From assembly GCA_040754075.1 (NCBI GenBank), contig JBFMDH010000002.1, forward strand, positions 62,001-126,000: a stretch of 64,000 bases of DNA, read 5' to 3'. Source of the stretch: Acidobacteriota bacterium. Lineage in GTDB: Bacteria; Acidobacteriota; Blastocatellia; UBA7656. The notes under the pieces are model-generated. The model made no database searches, was not told the DNA's origin, and saw only the letters and a program-made list of their open reading frames with translations. The position numbers and the translations under genes are program-made. Position 1 is the stretch's first letter. Each line of letters begins with the position of its first letter. Shown here one piece after another: positions 41,487 to 50,805 of this stretch.

Positions 41487-42668
41487 ATGAGCGCAACTGT
41501 CATGGAACTGCCCGATGCGTCGATTCCGTCGCCTGGCGTCGAAGCGCCGCCTGCAACCGAACGTTTGCTGTCTTTAGACGTGTTTCGCGGCATCACCATC
41601 GCCGGAATGATACTGGTCAACAATCCGGGCACCTGGAGCGCGATTTATGCGCCGCTCAAACACGCAGACTGGCACGGCTGGACGCCTACGGATTTGGTCT
41701 TTCCGTTTTTTCTGTTCATTGTTGGCGTGGCAATTAGCTATTCCATCGGCGGCAAGCGCGAACGCGGCGAACCGGCGAAAAAAATCACCCTCGGTATCGT
41801 TCGCCGTTCAGCGATTCTGTTCGGGCTGGGGCTGTTTTTAAATGGCTTTCCGTTTTATCCGTTGGAAAAAATAATCAACATCCGCATACCCGGCGTATTG
41901 CAGCGCATCGCGCTCTGTTTTCTATTCGCGAGTTTGCTTTATTTGAAAAACAACTGGCGCGGCATTGTGGCGTGGACGATTACGCTGCTTGTGGTTTACT
42001 GGCTGTTGATGCGCCTGGTTCCGGTTCCCGGTTTTGGGGCGGGCGATTATTCCGCCGACGGGAGTCTCACAGGTTACATCGATGTGCTGCTTCTGCGCGG
42101 GCATATTTATAAACCGACCTATGACCCCGAAGGGCTGCTGTCAACGCTACCGGCGATTGCCACGACGCTCACAGGGATACTGGCGGGTTACTGGTTGAAA
42201 TCAACGGTGACCATGGCTGAGCGCGCGAATGGCTTATTGATTGTCGGAATGGGTTTGATTGGCGCGGGGAAGTTCGCGGATTTGTGGTTTCCGATAAATA
42301 AAAACCTCTGGACGAGTTCTTATGTGCTGTTTACTACCGGTGCGGCGTTGCTGTTTTTAGGCGTGGCTTACTGGTTGATTGACATCAAAGGTTACCGGCG
42401 TTGGGCGCGTCCGTTTATTATTTTCGGCTCGAATGCGATTGCGGTGTTTGTCGGTTCAGGGATACTTGCGAGAATCATGGCGTTGATAAAATTCACCGCT
42501 GCCGATGGGTCGCAAGTGGACTTAAAGACCTGGATTTATAAAACCCTTTTGGCTTCGTGGATAACCAACCCGTTGAATAGCTCGCTCATTTTTGCGGTTT
42601 GTTATATTTTGCTCTGGCTGATTCCCATGACGGTGCTTTATCGCAAAAAGATTTTCATAAAAGTTTAA
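41487..42668 (+). CDS. Membrane acyltransferase of the DUF5009/HGSNAT type
   Basis: A 393-residue membrane protein with about 10-11 helices. The N-terminal signature RLLSLDVFRGITIAGMILVN and HADWHGWTPTDLVFPFFLFI, with GVAISYSIG, is that of heparan-alpha-glucosaminide N-acetyltransferase homologues (DUF1624/DUF5009). The conserved His of the family is in the HADWHGW segment. It may transfer acyl groups from cytoplasmic acyl-CoA to sugars outside. GAGGGAAC lies upstream of the ATG. It is 504 bases before the exopolysaccharide cluster; its role there is only possible. Confidence 0.85.
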   Translation: MSATVMELPDASIPSPGVEAPPATERLLSLDVFRGITIAGMILVNNPGTWSAIYAPLKHADWHGWTPTDLVFPFFLFIVGVAISYSIGGKRERGEPAKKITLGIVRRSAILFGLGLFLNGFPFYPLEKIINIRIPGVLQRIALCFLFASLLYLKNNWRGIVAWTITLLVVYWLLMRLVPVPGFGAGDYSADGSLTGYIDVLLLRGHIYKPTYDPEGLLSTLPAIATTLTGILAGYWLKSTVTMAERANGLLIVGMGLIGAGKFADLWFPINKNLWTSSYVLFTTGAALLFLGVAYWLIDIKGYRRWARPFIIFGSNAIAVFVGSGILARIMALIKFTAADGSQVDLKTWIYKTLLASWITNPLNSSLIFAVCYILLWLIPMTVLYRKKIFIKV

Positions 42669-43171
42669 AGGGCTTTGATAAGCAAATTGTTTCTGGGAGG
42701 TCTGCGACGAGAAGATAGAAAACCTGGCGAGCGGTTATTGACAACCGCGCGAACCCCGCATTAAGGTTGAGCGCGTCAGTGAGATGTTGGTTAAAGCTGA
42801 TGTGTGAAAGTGAAGGGTTATTCGGGAGCATCCTGCCTCTGGTGCTAACGCGCTGATAAAATCCAAAAGCCATTGAAAAGCCTGACGAGCCGGTATGCGG
42901 TTGGCATCAGCCGTAAGCCCGCGTTTAGTTGGTCTGGTCGTTTATAAAGCGCTTTTTTGTTATAGTTGAGCCTCCCGACGCCCCCCGAAAAAAATCACTG
43001 AGAGATTTTGAGAATGAGATTTGCCGCCGCGCCGCGCGGTTTCCCGCAAGGGCTGACCCCTCGTCGGGAGCCGTGTGCCTGAATCGCGCTTGCGGGAGTC
43101 GCGCTCAAGTAAAGATTACCATCTGCAAAAAGCTTGCCGCTGAGGCGACATTTTCAAAATTAGGACTGCTA
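42669..43171. other. 503-base region before the exopolysaccharide cluster, with structured leader
   Basis: No gene seen. It contains a short hairpin GCGGTT/AACCGC (42731-42748). It also has a nested structure at 43042-43097, in which CCCGCAAG (43043-43050) pairs with CTTGCGGG (43089-43096) around GGCT...AGCC. The promoter of the cluster must lie here; TTATAGT near 42960 is a possible -10 box. The open frame that runs through 42929-43171 into the flippase gene is not convincing. Confidence 0.5.
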
Positions 43172-44470
43172 ATGTTACGCGCGTTGATTTTTCGGACCCT
43201 GACAACCAATGTGCTGGTGATGACACTGGGATTGGTGAATTCGATTTTACTATCGCGTTGGCTCGGTCCAACCGGACGCGGAGAAATTGCTGCGGCAATG
43301 TTGTGGCCGACAATGCTCATTTACTTGAGCAGTTTTGGACTCATTGCCGCCTTGCTCTATTTTTCGGCGCTACCGGAAGCCGATACGCAACGGCTTTTTT
43401 CCAATGCGACGACCTTGGCGCTCGGACAAGGCGCATTGGCAATCGCTTTCGGTTTCCTGGCAATGCCTTTTTTATTGCGTAGTCAAACCGCTGATGTTGT
43501 CAACGCCAGCCGTTGGTATCTGCCGGTCATTCTATTATCGCTGGTGACGCAATATGGAACCAGCATATTGCAAGGGTGTATGCGAATAACGGCGTTTAAC
43601 TGGCTGCGCTTGATTTTGCCTGTCGGGTATCTGGTTGGAACCCTCATTTTAATGAGTGTCAGAGCATTGAATCTGCGTCACATCATCTTCCTTCATTTGG
43701 CGCTCAATCTGATTGCTTTGATGGCGACCATAATAATGCTGTCGCAAAGCCATGTACGCCTGCGGCTACATCTTGATTTGGAACAGGCAAAACCGTTATT
43801 AAAGTACGGCGCAAAGGTTCACGTCGGTAATTTATCGGCGGTGGCGAATATGAATCTGGATCAGGCTCTGATGGCAGCCTGGTTGCCGGCAAATGCTCTG
43901 GGGTTGTATGTGGTGGCGGTGAGTGCCGCAAGTTTAATGCAGGTTTTCTCTCAGGCAGTGCAGATGGTTTCAACGCCGAGTATCACACAGAAGGGGTCGG
44001 TTGCTGAACAGTCAGCCGTGTTGCAGGGAATATTCCGGCGCTACTGGTTACTCAGTCTGCTTCTGGGCATGGGGATTGCGATGTTGCTGCCTCTTGCTAT
44101 TCCTTTAGTTTTTGGGGCAAGCTTCAAAGCCTCGGTGCTGTCTGCGGAAATTCTCTTATGCGGAATGTTTTTTATCGGTGCAAAAGATGTGCTTGCCGGT
44201 GGTGCGCAGGCTTTAGGGAACCCTTGGTTGGGGAGTAAAGCGCAATTGATCGCGCTTATCGTCACAGTTGTGGCCCTCTATTTTCTGCTGCCGAGATGGG
44301 GAATTGTAGGCGCGGCAACGGCTACGGCAGCCGCTTACACGACGCAATTCATTATAGTTATTACTGACCTGCGCCGCATTCACGGCATCTCGCCGGTTGA
44401 ACTTTTTCGGATTAAATCGCAGGAAGTCACTTCGATGTTCAATTTTTTTGGCGCGAAGAAGGTTGCATAG
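43172..44470 (+). CDS. Polysaccharide flippase (Wzx-like, MOP superfamily)
   Basis: 432 residues from the ATG at 43172, where the first membrane helix begins; the 81-residue upstream extension is not protein-like. About 12-13 helices. Start segment LTTNVLVMTLGLVNSILLSR then WLGPTGRGEIAAAM is typical of oligosaccharide flippases, as is VGNLSAVANMNLDQALMAAW. It moves undecaprenyl-linked repeat units across the inner membrane. It is the first gene of the exopolysaccharide cluster. Confidence 0.9.
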   Translation: MLRALIFRTLTTNVLVMTLGLVNSILLSRWLGPTGRGEIAAAMLWPTMLIYLSSFGLIAALLYFSALPEADTQRLFSNATTLALGQGALAIAFGFLAMPFLLRSQTADVVNASRWYLPVILLSLVTQYGTSILQGCMRITAFNWLRLILPVGYLVGTLILMSVRALNLRHIIFLHLALNLIALMATIIMLSQSHVRLRLHLDLEQAKPLLKYGAKVHVGNLSAVANMNLDQALMAAWLPANALGLYVVAVSAASLMQVFSQAVQMVSTPSITQKGSVAEQSAVLQGIFRRYWLLSLLLGMGIAMLLPLAIPLVFGASFKASVLSAEILLCGMFFIGAKDVLAGGAQALGNPWLGSKAQLIALIVTVVALYFLLPRWGIVGAATATAAAYTTQFIIVITDLRRIHGISPVELFRIKSQEVTSMFNFFGAKKVA

Positions 44471-44542
44471 CTGACGCGCACCAAAATATTTTTGATAATG
44501 TGCTGCGGACAGACGCGATAAAGGACAATTAACATTCACTCT

Positions 44543-45490
44543 ATGGAAAATGATTTTGTGCCGGATTACTTTGTTCATCAACGCGCGATAGTAGAGCCGG
44601 GAGCGACGATTGGCGCGCGAACGCGCATCTGGGCTTTTGCGCACATTCTGCCCGGCGCAGTGGTCGGCACAGATTGCAACATCTGCGATCACGTTTTTAT
44701 TGAGAATCGCGTAAAGCTTGGCGACCGAGTGACGGTTAAATCGGGCGTGCAAATCTGGGATGAAATCGTTATCGAAGATGATGTTTTCATTGGCCCAAAC
44801 GCAACGTTTACCAACGATAATTTTCCGCGCAGCAAACAGTATCCCGACGGTTATGCGAAAACCCTTATTCGTCGGGGCGCGTCAATCGGCGCCAATGCCA
44901 CCATCCTTGCAGGCATTGTCGTCGGTGCCAACGCCATGATTGGCGCGGGCGCAGTCGTCACCAGAGACGTGCCACCCAATGCGATTGTCAAAGGCAATCC
45001 AGCGCGTATCACCGGTTATGTTTCATCAATCGTAAAAGGACATCTTGAGGTTTCCACCACCCGGCAATCACTAAAAGATTCGCGAATTCCCGGAGTGCGT
45101 ATTTTAGAGATGCCATCGGTGATTGACTTGCGCGGCACCTTAACTTATGGCGAATATGAGCAACACCTGCCGTTTCTTCCCAAGCGTTATTTCATCATTT
45201 CTGAAGTGCCCGGAAAAGAGGTGCGCGGCGAACAAGCGCATCAAACATTGCGGCAGGTGTTGATTTGCGTGAAGGGTTCCTGTGCAGTGGTTGTGGATAA
45301 TGGCGCGCATCGCGAAGAGTTTTTACTCGACAGTCCGGCTCTCGGTTTATACATTCCGCCAATGATTTGGATCACCCATTACAAATATTCTGAAGATGCC
45401 GCGTTGCTGGTTCTTGCCTCTGAGATTTATGACCCGGCTGACTATATCCGTGAATACACGGAATTCTTGAAAGCCGTGGGGCAATCCTGA
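44543..45490 (+). CDS. Fused sugar N-acetyltransferase / 3,4-ketoisomerase (FdtC-FdtA, WxcM-like)
   Basis: A 315-residue two-domain enzyme. Residues 1-165 form a left-handed beta-helix acetyltransferase (hexapeptide repeats, GARTRIWAFAHILPGAVVGT, FIGPNATFTNDNFPRS). Residues 175-310 form a cupin of the FdtA/QdtA type (RGTLTYGEYEQHLPFLPKRY, LICVKGSCAVVVDNG, LYIPPMIWITHYKYS, YDPADYIREY). Together with a 3-aminotransferase they make dTDP-3-acetamido-3,6-dideoxyhexoses. The active-site motif, usually RGxHAH, reads RGEQAH, with one histidine replaced by Gln. The DegT aminotransferase needed could be the one at 60972. Confidence 0.88.
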   Translation: MENDFVPDYFVHQRAIVEPGATIGARTRIWAFAHILPGAVVGTDCNICDHVFIENRVKLGDRVTVKSGVQIWDEIVIEDDVFIGPNATFTNDNFPRSKQYPDGYAKTLIRRGASIGANATILAGIVVGANAMIGAGAVVTRDVPPNAIVKGNPARITGYVSSIVKGHLEVSTTRQSLKDSRIPGVRILEMPSVIDLRGTLTYGEYEQHLPFLPKRYFIISEVPGKEVRGEQAHQTLRQVLICVKGSCAVVVDNGAHREEFLLDSPALGLYIPPMIWITHYKYSEDAALLVLASEIYDPADYIREYTEFLKAVGQS

Positions 45491-45496
45491 AATGAA

Positions 45497-46537
45497 ATGA
45501 CGCAGCGCAATCAATTAGTCACCTTCGTGGTCTTTGCCTATAACCAGGAGCGTTTTATCGCAGAGGCGGTGCGCGGCGCGTTGAGTCAAACTTATTCACC
45601 GTTGGAAATCCTTTTTTCAGACGATTGCTCCACTGACCGAACCTTTGAAATCATTCAACAGGAAGTTTCAAACTATCGCGGGCAACATAAAATTATTATA
45701 AACCGCAATGCGCGCAATTTAGGATTTGGAACACATATCAATCGGGTGATGGAAATTGTCAATGGGCAACTGATTGTTGCCGCCGCCGGTGATGATGTTT
45801 CATTGCCTGAGCGTGTTGCTAAACTTTATACAGTTTATGAAAGCGCAAAAGGAAAAACCTTGGCATTATTTTCCAATGCCATCGTAATTGATGAAAGCGG
45901 CAATCAAGATAGCTTGTATTTGATTCCTCCCGATCCGAAGGCCTTGTCATTGGACTGGATGGCAAAGCGCGGCGGCGGGGCGCTGGGTTGCGCTCAAGCC
46001 TGGGACAGAAAAGTCTTCGAGTTGTTTGGGCAAATCGATGAAGCGGTAATTCATGAAGACCTGGTGATTCCGTTTCGTGCCGCGCTGGTTGGCAAAGTGG
46101 AATTTCTAAGTCAACCCCTGGTTTTGTACAGGCGACACACAGGCAATATTCACTTTAAAGAGGTCAATCAAGTAAAAGGCGCTGGGCAATTGCAAATGGC
46201 TTTGTTAAAACATACGAACAGTCTGATAGCGGTTTATAACACACGGCTAAGGGATATTGACACCGCGCAAAGACTTTTCCCTGAGCGTCGTCAAGCTTTA
46301 TTAGGCGTTCATCAGCATACCTTGAAAGGTTCTCAAGAGGTACGCAATCATCAAGCCTTATTACTAAGCGATGACCCATTCAAACGCTTGGCGATTATCG
46401 CCAAAGCGATTATCCGGGGCACCCGATTCAGGGTTGTCGTTCGGTGGATTCTCACCTTCTTCTTTCCGCAACTTTATCTGTATTATCAGGAACGATTGAG
46501 AAACAAAACCCGTCGTCAAAGCAGGATGAGGGATTAA
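45497..46537 (+). CDS. Glycosyltransferase family 2
   Basis: A 346-residue GT-A fold enzyme: TFVVFAYNQERFIAEAVRGA, SPLEILFSDDCSTDRTFEII and the nucleotide-sugar site VAAAGDDVSLPERV. The C-terminal 120 residues are basic, with a hydrophobic stretch WILTFFFPQLYLYY that may touch the membrane. Starts six bases after the previous stop. Sugar unknown. Confidence 0.9.
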   Translation: MTQRNQLVTFVVFAYNQERFIAEAVRGALSQTYSPLEILFSDDCSTDRTFEIIQQEVSNYRGQHKIIINRNARNLGFGTHINRVMEIVNGQLIVAAAGDDVSLPERVAKLYTVYESAKGKTLALFSNAIVIDESGNQDSLYLIPPDPKALSLDWMAKRGGGALGCAQAWDRKVFELFGQIDEAVIHEDLVIPFRAALVGKVEFLSQPLVLYRRHTGNIHFKEVNQVKGAGQLQMALLKHTNSLIAVYNTRLRDIDTAQRLFPERRQALLGVHQHTLKGSQEVRNHQALLLSDDPFKRLAIIAKAIIRGTRFRVVVRWILTFFFPQLYLYYQERLRNKTRRQSRMRD

Positions 46538-46600
46538 AGTTTTTATGAGTTGGTCAAGCATGGGTGGCGTTGGCCGTATGGAAAAAATTGCGTTCGTTAT

Positions 46601-47236
46601 ATGAGTTTTCCCGAAGGAATAAAGGCAATCAATCTGGGGTGCGGCACCAGTATTGCGCCCGGCTGGATTAACCTGGATAACTCACCCAATGCGCGGTTGG
46701 CGAAAGTTCCGGCGCTGCGCTGGTTGTTGTGGAAAGTCGGCATCCTTTCCGAGGCTCAGTATCGCATTCCTTGGTCGAAATCCATTATCATTCGTGATCT
46801 GCGAAAGCCGTTGCCGTTTGGTGACAATTCGATTGATTATGTTTATACGTCGCATTTTCTTGAGCATAACACGCGCCAAGCAGCGCGAAAATTATTATGC
46901 GAGGTTCATCGCGTTTTGAAACCCGGCGGCATCGCGCGCATCGTTGTGCCCGATTTGGCAAGCGGCGCGCGTCGCTACGTTGAAGCTTTAAACCACAACC
47001 CCAATGATGCAAATGCGGCAGCGGAATTTTTACAATGGATGCAACTGCTTCGTGTAGATGTCCGTGACCCGCATTTGTGGATGTACGATGCGCCATCATT
47101 AACTGCCCTGCTCAACCAGGTAGGGTTGGTGAATGTATTGATTTGCAAATACCAAAAAGGACGAGTGCCTGATTGTGAGGTTCTTGATAACCGCCCCGAA
47201 GAATCGCTCTACCTTGAAGCCGAAAAACCCGGTTGA
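46601..47236 (+). CDS. Class I SAM-dependent methyltransferase
   Basis: About 211 residues from the ATG at 46601; a TTG at 46550 would add 17 residues without a ribosome binding site. Motif I is INLGCGTSIAPGWINLDNSP; post-motif IDYVYTSHFLEHN and EVHRVLKPGGIARIVVPDLA follow. This type is common in glycan clusters, where it methylates sugars or related groups. Target unknown. Confidence 0.82.
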   Translation: MSFPEGIKAINLGCGTSIAPGWINLDNSPNARLAKVPALRWLLWKVGILSEAQYRIPWSKSIIIRDLRKPLPFGDNSIDYVYTSHFLEHNTRQAARKLLCEVHRVLKPGGIARIVVPDLASGARRYVEALNHNPNDANAAAEFLQWMQLLRVDVRDPHLWMYDAPSLTALLNQVGLVNVLICKYQKGRVPDCEVLDNRPEESLYLEAEKPG

Positions 47237-47318
47237 AAAATTGGCACTACAGTTGAAACGCAATGATCTGCAAAATTGCTTATAGCAGATTTTTAAAGCG
47301 TTCAGCTTTAATTTCGAC

Positions 47319-48557
47319 ATGGAACCCTTTCGCAAAGCCGTTGTGGCGATGTCAAGCAATCGCGACCATTATCAACTGCCGCTTGCTCTATATGAAGGTG
47401 ATGTGTTGGAAACCTTAGTCACAGATATGTATTTGCCTGCTGACCGGCAATGGTTTGATGGTTTGCTTGCGGCGCTATTGCCGCGCCGCTGGCTTGCCGC
47501 GAGATTTTGTGCCGGGCTGGATTCACGAAAAGTTCGTGTCCCTCTCAGAGCCTTTGGCACTGCGGCGCTTATGCAACTTGTGCAGACCGTCAGATTCAAT
47601 CGCTATAAAGATCAGGTCTTGAGCAGGGAAGCCCGGCGATTGGCTTTGCAGACCGAGTCTGCATTATTTTGCTATAGCTATTATGCCTCTGAGGCATTTA
47701 AAGAGGGTAAAGAGCAATTACCTTACCGCATTATTTTTCAACTGCACCCGCATCCGCAATCGGTTCGGAACCTGTTAAGCGAAGAACTCGACCGCACCCC
47801 TTTTGCGCGAATGTCTTTGCAGGCGGAACCCGATATGAAGTTGACCGGACAGGCGTTTCAATCGCTTGCCGAAGAACCGCACCTGGCAAACGGTTGGGTG
47901 ACGGCGAGCACGTTCACTGCCAGAACGCTTGCGGAAAACGGCATTCCGTTTGAAAAAATTCACGTCGTGCCTTACGGAGTCAACAGTGAGGTATTTGTAA
48001 AACGCGCTGCGCCACCCGATAAAAAAAGCCCGTTTACGGTGATTTATGTCGGCAGTTTAATTCAACGCAAAGGACTTTCATACTTACTTGATGCTGCGCG
48101 GTTGCTTGGCACGCAAAAGCTTCGCATTTTGCTCTGCGGCAGAGGCGTAGTGGATTGGGAATTACTCAAACGCTATGCAGATTTACCAATCGAAATTAAG
48201 CTCGACTTACCACGCGACGAACTGGTGAAGCAAATCCAGCAAAGTGATTTATTTGTTTTGCCATCATTAATTGAAGGGTTTGGTCATGTCATCCCCGAAG
48301 CGATGGCTTGCGGTGTGGCGGTCATCACCACCTCGAACACCTGTGGGCCGGATGTAATTGAAGATGGTCAACAGGGCTTTATCGTGCCGATTCGCAATGC
48401 CGAGGCGATAGCTGACAAGTTGAGTTGGGCAATCGAGAACCGCGAAGCGGCGGCGGCGATGGGTGAAGCCGCCGCAAGGCGTGCGCGAACCCTTAGCTGG
48501 GAAAATTTCAGAGCGAGAATTCGAGATACCTATAAAAAAATGATTGGCGGAATTTGA
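47319..48557 (+). CDS. Glycosyltransferase family 4
   Basis: A 412-residue GT-B enzyme. The C-terminal donor domain shows VPYGVNSEVF, VIYVGSLIQRKGLSYLLDA and the EGFGHVIPEAMACG motif with the E-x7-E pair. The N-terminal domain is divergent (LPLALYEGDVLETLVTDMYL). Donor and acceptor unknown. Confidence 0.9.
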   Translation: MEPFRKAVVAMSSNRDHYQLPLALYEGDVLETLVTDMYLPADRQWFDGLLAALLPRRWLAARFCAGLDSRKVRVPLRAFGTAALMQLVQTVRFNRYKDQVLSREARRLALQTESALFCYSYYASEAFKEGKEQLPYRIIFQLHPHPQSVRNLLSEELDRTPFARMSLQAEPDMKLTGQAFQSLAEEPHLANGWVTASTFTARTLAENGIPFEKIHVVPYGVNSEVFVKRAAPPDKKSPFTVIYVGSLIQRKGLSYLLDAARLLGTQKLRILLCGRGVVDWELLKRYADLPIEIKLDLPRDELVKQIQQSDLFVLPSLIEGFGHVIPEAMACGVAVITTSNTCGPDVIEDGQQGFIVPIRNAEAIADKLSWAIENREAAAAMGEAAARRARTLSWENFRARIRDTYKKMIGGI

Positions 48558-48620
48558 AGAATAATTGGCAGTTGGCTTGATGTTTGCGAAGCCTGAAAAC
48601 TTTTTATAGACTGGCGTACG

Positions 48621-49325
48621 ATGAGCGAAGGCGATCTGAAACAGCCGTTGCCCTCTTACGGGGCAATCGATAAATATCTTGGTGACGAGGGTGAAAAATA
48701 TTTTCGCCAGCAAAACACTTCAGGAAATGCGATTGCTCATTACAATAAATTTCTTTTCAGCCCGTTTGTTAAAAACACGGATGAAGTGCTGGATTTCGGT
48801 TGTGGCGGCGGGAATTTGTTGAATGTCCTCAACCCGAAAATCAAAGTGGGAGTGGAAATCAACCCGACAGCCAGAGCTTATGCGACACGATTAGGAATAG
48901 AAATTTATTCGACTTTGGATGAATTAGAACATCGCGCCTTCGATAAAATTATTACCAGCCATGCCTTGGAGCATATTCCCAACCCTTATGAAGCGCTGGT
49001 TAAACTCAAAGGTCTTCTCAAACCGGATGGATTATTGCTTTGGCTTGCTCCTATTGACGATTGGCGAAACAAAACGCAAAAGATGTGGTCATTAAATGAC
49101 AACGATATGCACCTGTACACTTGGACGCCTTTGCTTTTAGGCAATTTGCTGAAAACTGCCGGGTTTGTGCCGCAATCAGTGACGACCATTGTTCATGCCT
49201 GCCCGCCATCGCCTTTTGATGAATGGCTATGGAAGACACACCCTTCGCTTTTCCATATCGCGGCGTATATCTGGGCAAGGGTGCGAAAACAACGGCAACT
49301 GTTCGCAGTAGCGACTGGTCAATAA
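48621..49325 (+). CDS. Class I SAM-dependent methyltransferase
   Basis: A 234-residue methyltransferase with motif I VLDFGCGGGNLLNVL, the acidic loop VGVEINPTARAYA, and ITSHALEHIPNPYEALVKLK followed by LLKPDGLLLWLAP. It lies between a GT4 gene and the polymerase gene. It probably methylates a sugar or terminates the chain. Confidence 0.88.
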   Translation: MSEGDLKQPLPSYGAIDKYLGDEGEKYFRQQNTSGNAIAHYNKFLFSPFVKNTDEVLDFGCGGGNLLNVLNPKIKVGVEINPTARAYATRLGIEIYSTLDELEHRAFDKIITSHALEHIPNPYEALVKLKGLLKPDGLLLWLAPIDDWRNKTQKMWSLNDNDMHLYTWTPLLLGNLLKTAGFVPQSVTTIVHACPPSPFDEWLWKTHPSLFHIAAYIWARVRKQRQLFAVATGQ

Positions 49326-49382
49326 TGCATTGAAAAATTTTCTGCTTGATTGGCTGAGTGCAGCGTTAAACGGTGAAACAAC

Positions 49383-50792
49383 TTGAGTGATTTTGTTCCT
49401 TATACAGATTTAACCTGGGCATTGGTTGCGGATTTGTTCGTATTAGCGAGTTGCACCATTCTTCTTCTGATGTATGCCCGTCTCACGCACTCGCATCCGG
49501 CGGTGATTTATCTCGTCTTTCATATCGTCGTTGTCACATCGCGTAGCGCGGCTATTCTGGTGGGCGCGGAAACGCTTTTCAGTCGATGGAGTCCATTTTT
49601 TGACTCGGTCACGCCGGAAGAGATTCTTCGAGCGGTGTTTTTTGCGGATGCCGCATTAGTGGCGATGACGATTGCCTGGATTCAGGTATCATTCGCCGAC
49701 TTGAAAACACAGGAACGCAAATTATTAAAAGAGAAGTTTACAACTCCTCCGTTGTCGGCAACTGTTAAAGAAGAAAAACAACCTGTCACTTTGTCTGCAA
49801 GATATATTTGGGGAGTTGTCGCGATTGCCTTTCCCATCGGTGTCGTCAGTTTAATTATGCTTGGCAACATTCCCGGTGTTGAAAAAACGCAGTTGGATTT
49901 GGGTGAATGGCAAGAATCGAGCTGGCTGGCTGTGACGATGACTTGGGCAGGGCTATCTTTACTGGCGTTGATATACTGGTATGGGTTCCGCTGGTGGTTG
50001 CTTGGCGCAATGAGCGTTTATCTGCTGATTATGAGCGTGCAGGGCTATCATCGATTTCGTATCGTCATTCCACTGATTTTGTTACTCCAGATATTTCTTG
50101 ATCGCCGTGGGAAGAAATGGCCTCCCGCATATGTCCTGGCTCCGATTGTTGCCGGAATGTTGTTATTTTATCCGCTGAAATCTATCGGTCGAATGGTTCA
50201 GGAAGGCGCTTCCATTACTCAGATCACCGAGATTTCCTCTACGGCGATTCGTGAAGCGGCTGCTGGACAGCATGATGACCAGATGTTGCTTGACGTATTT
50301 GCGGCTTACTTAACCCTGATTGATGATGCCGACAGGCGCTATTACGGCAGCACCTACTTGGTGCTATTTGTAGCGCCGGTTCCGAGACAATGGTGGGCTG
50401 ATAAACCGACACAATCGGCGCATCTCTTTGATGTTTCAACCACAACGCGACCCATGGGCGAAATGGGAATGGCGTTATCTTATATCGGCGAATTTTATAT
50501 TAACTTCGGATTCATCGGGGTTATTGTTTTGGCCTATCTGCTGGCCTACATCTTGGCGCGCATCTATTTCCGCGCCTATCGCAGCCATTACTATTCGGTT
50601 TTACGATTCTCGTATTTGTTGATTGCCTGTAACCTCATTCAAGTTTACCGCGATGGCTTGATCTCTCTATTTATTTTTACCCTGGTGAATATGATGCCGC
50701 TCAGCATTATAGTTTTTTTGCATTGGATCAAGCCACTACACAAAAAATCATCTCGTCCGTTGATTCAAGTCATTACACCGGTTCGGCGCTAA
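49383..50792 (+). CDS. Wzy-like polysaccharide polymerase (integral membrane)
   Basis: A 469-residue protein with about 11-12 membrane helices and a long periplasmic loop (about 300-350) containing YYGSTYLVLFVAPVPRQWWA. This arrangement is that of O-antigen/oligosaccharide repeat-unit polymerases (OPG/EpsG-like). The family is poorly conserved, so the call rests on topology and context. Start is a TTG at 49383 with GGTG upstream. Confidence 0.75.
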   Translation: MSDFVPYTDLTWALVADLFVLASCTILLLMYARLTHSHPAVIYLVFHIVVVTSRSAAILVGAETLFSRWSPFFDSVTPEEILRAVFFADAALVAMTIAWIQVSFADLKTQERKLLKEKFTTPPLSATVKEEKQPVTLSARYIWGVVAIAFPIGVVSLIMLGNIPGVEKTQLDLGEWQESSWLAVTMTWAGLSLLALIYWYGFRWWLLGAMSVYLLIMSVQGYHRFRIVIPLILLLQIFLDRRGKKWPPAYVLAPIVAGMLLFYPLKSIGRMVQEGASITQITEISSTAIREAAAGQHDDQMLLDVFAAYLTLIDDADRRYYGSTYLVLFVAPVPRQWWADKPTQSAHLFDVSTTTRPMGEMGMALSYIGEFYINFGFIGVIVLAYLLAYILARIYFRAYRSHYYSVLRFSYLLIACNLIQVYRDGLISLFIFTLVNMMPLSIIVFLHWIKPLHKKSSRPLIQVITPVRR

Positions 50793-50805
50793 ACGACATA
50801 TTCGC

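Noticed and set aside
41351-41737. 128-residue frame upstream of the HGSNAT-like gene
   Set aside because: It overlaps the acyltransferase gene in another frame and shows no protein-like pattern or ribosome binding site.
42929-43171. 81-residue N-terminal extension of the flippase
   Set aside because: The composition is not protein-like, no ribosome binding site is found, and the first helix of the family begins at the ATG at 43172.
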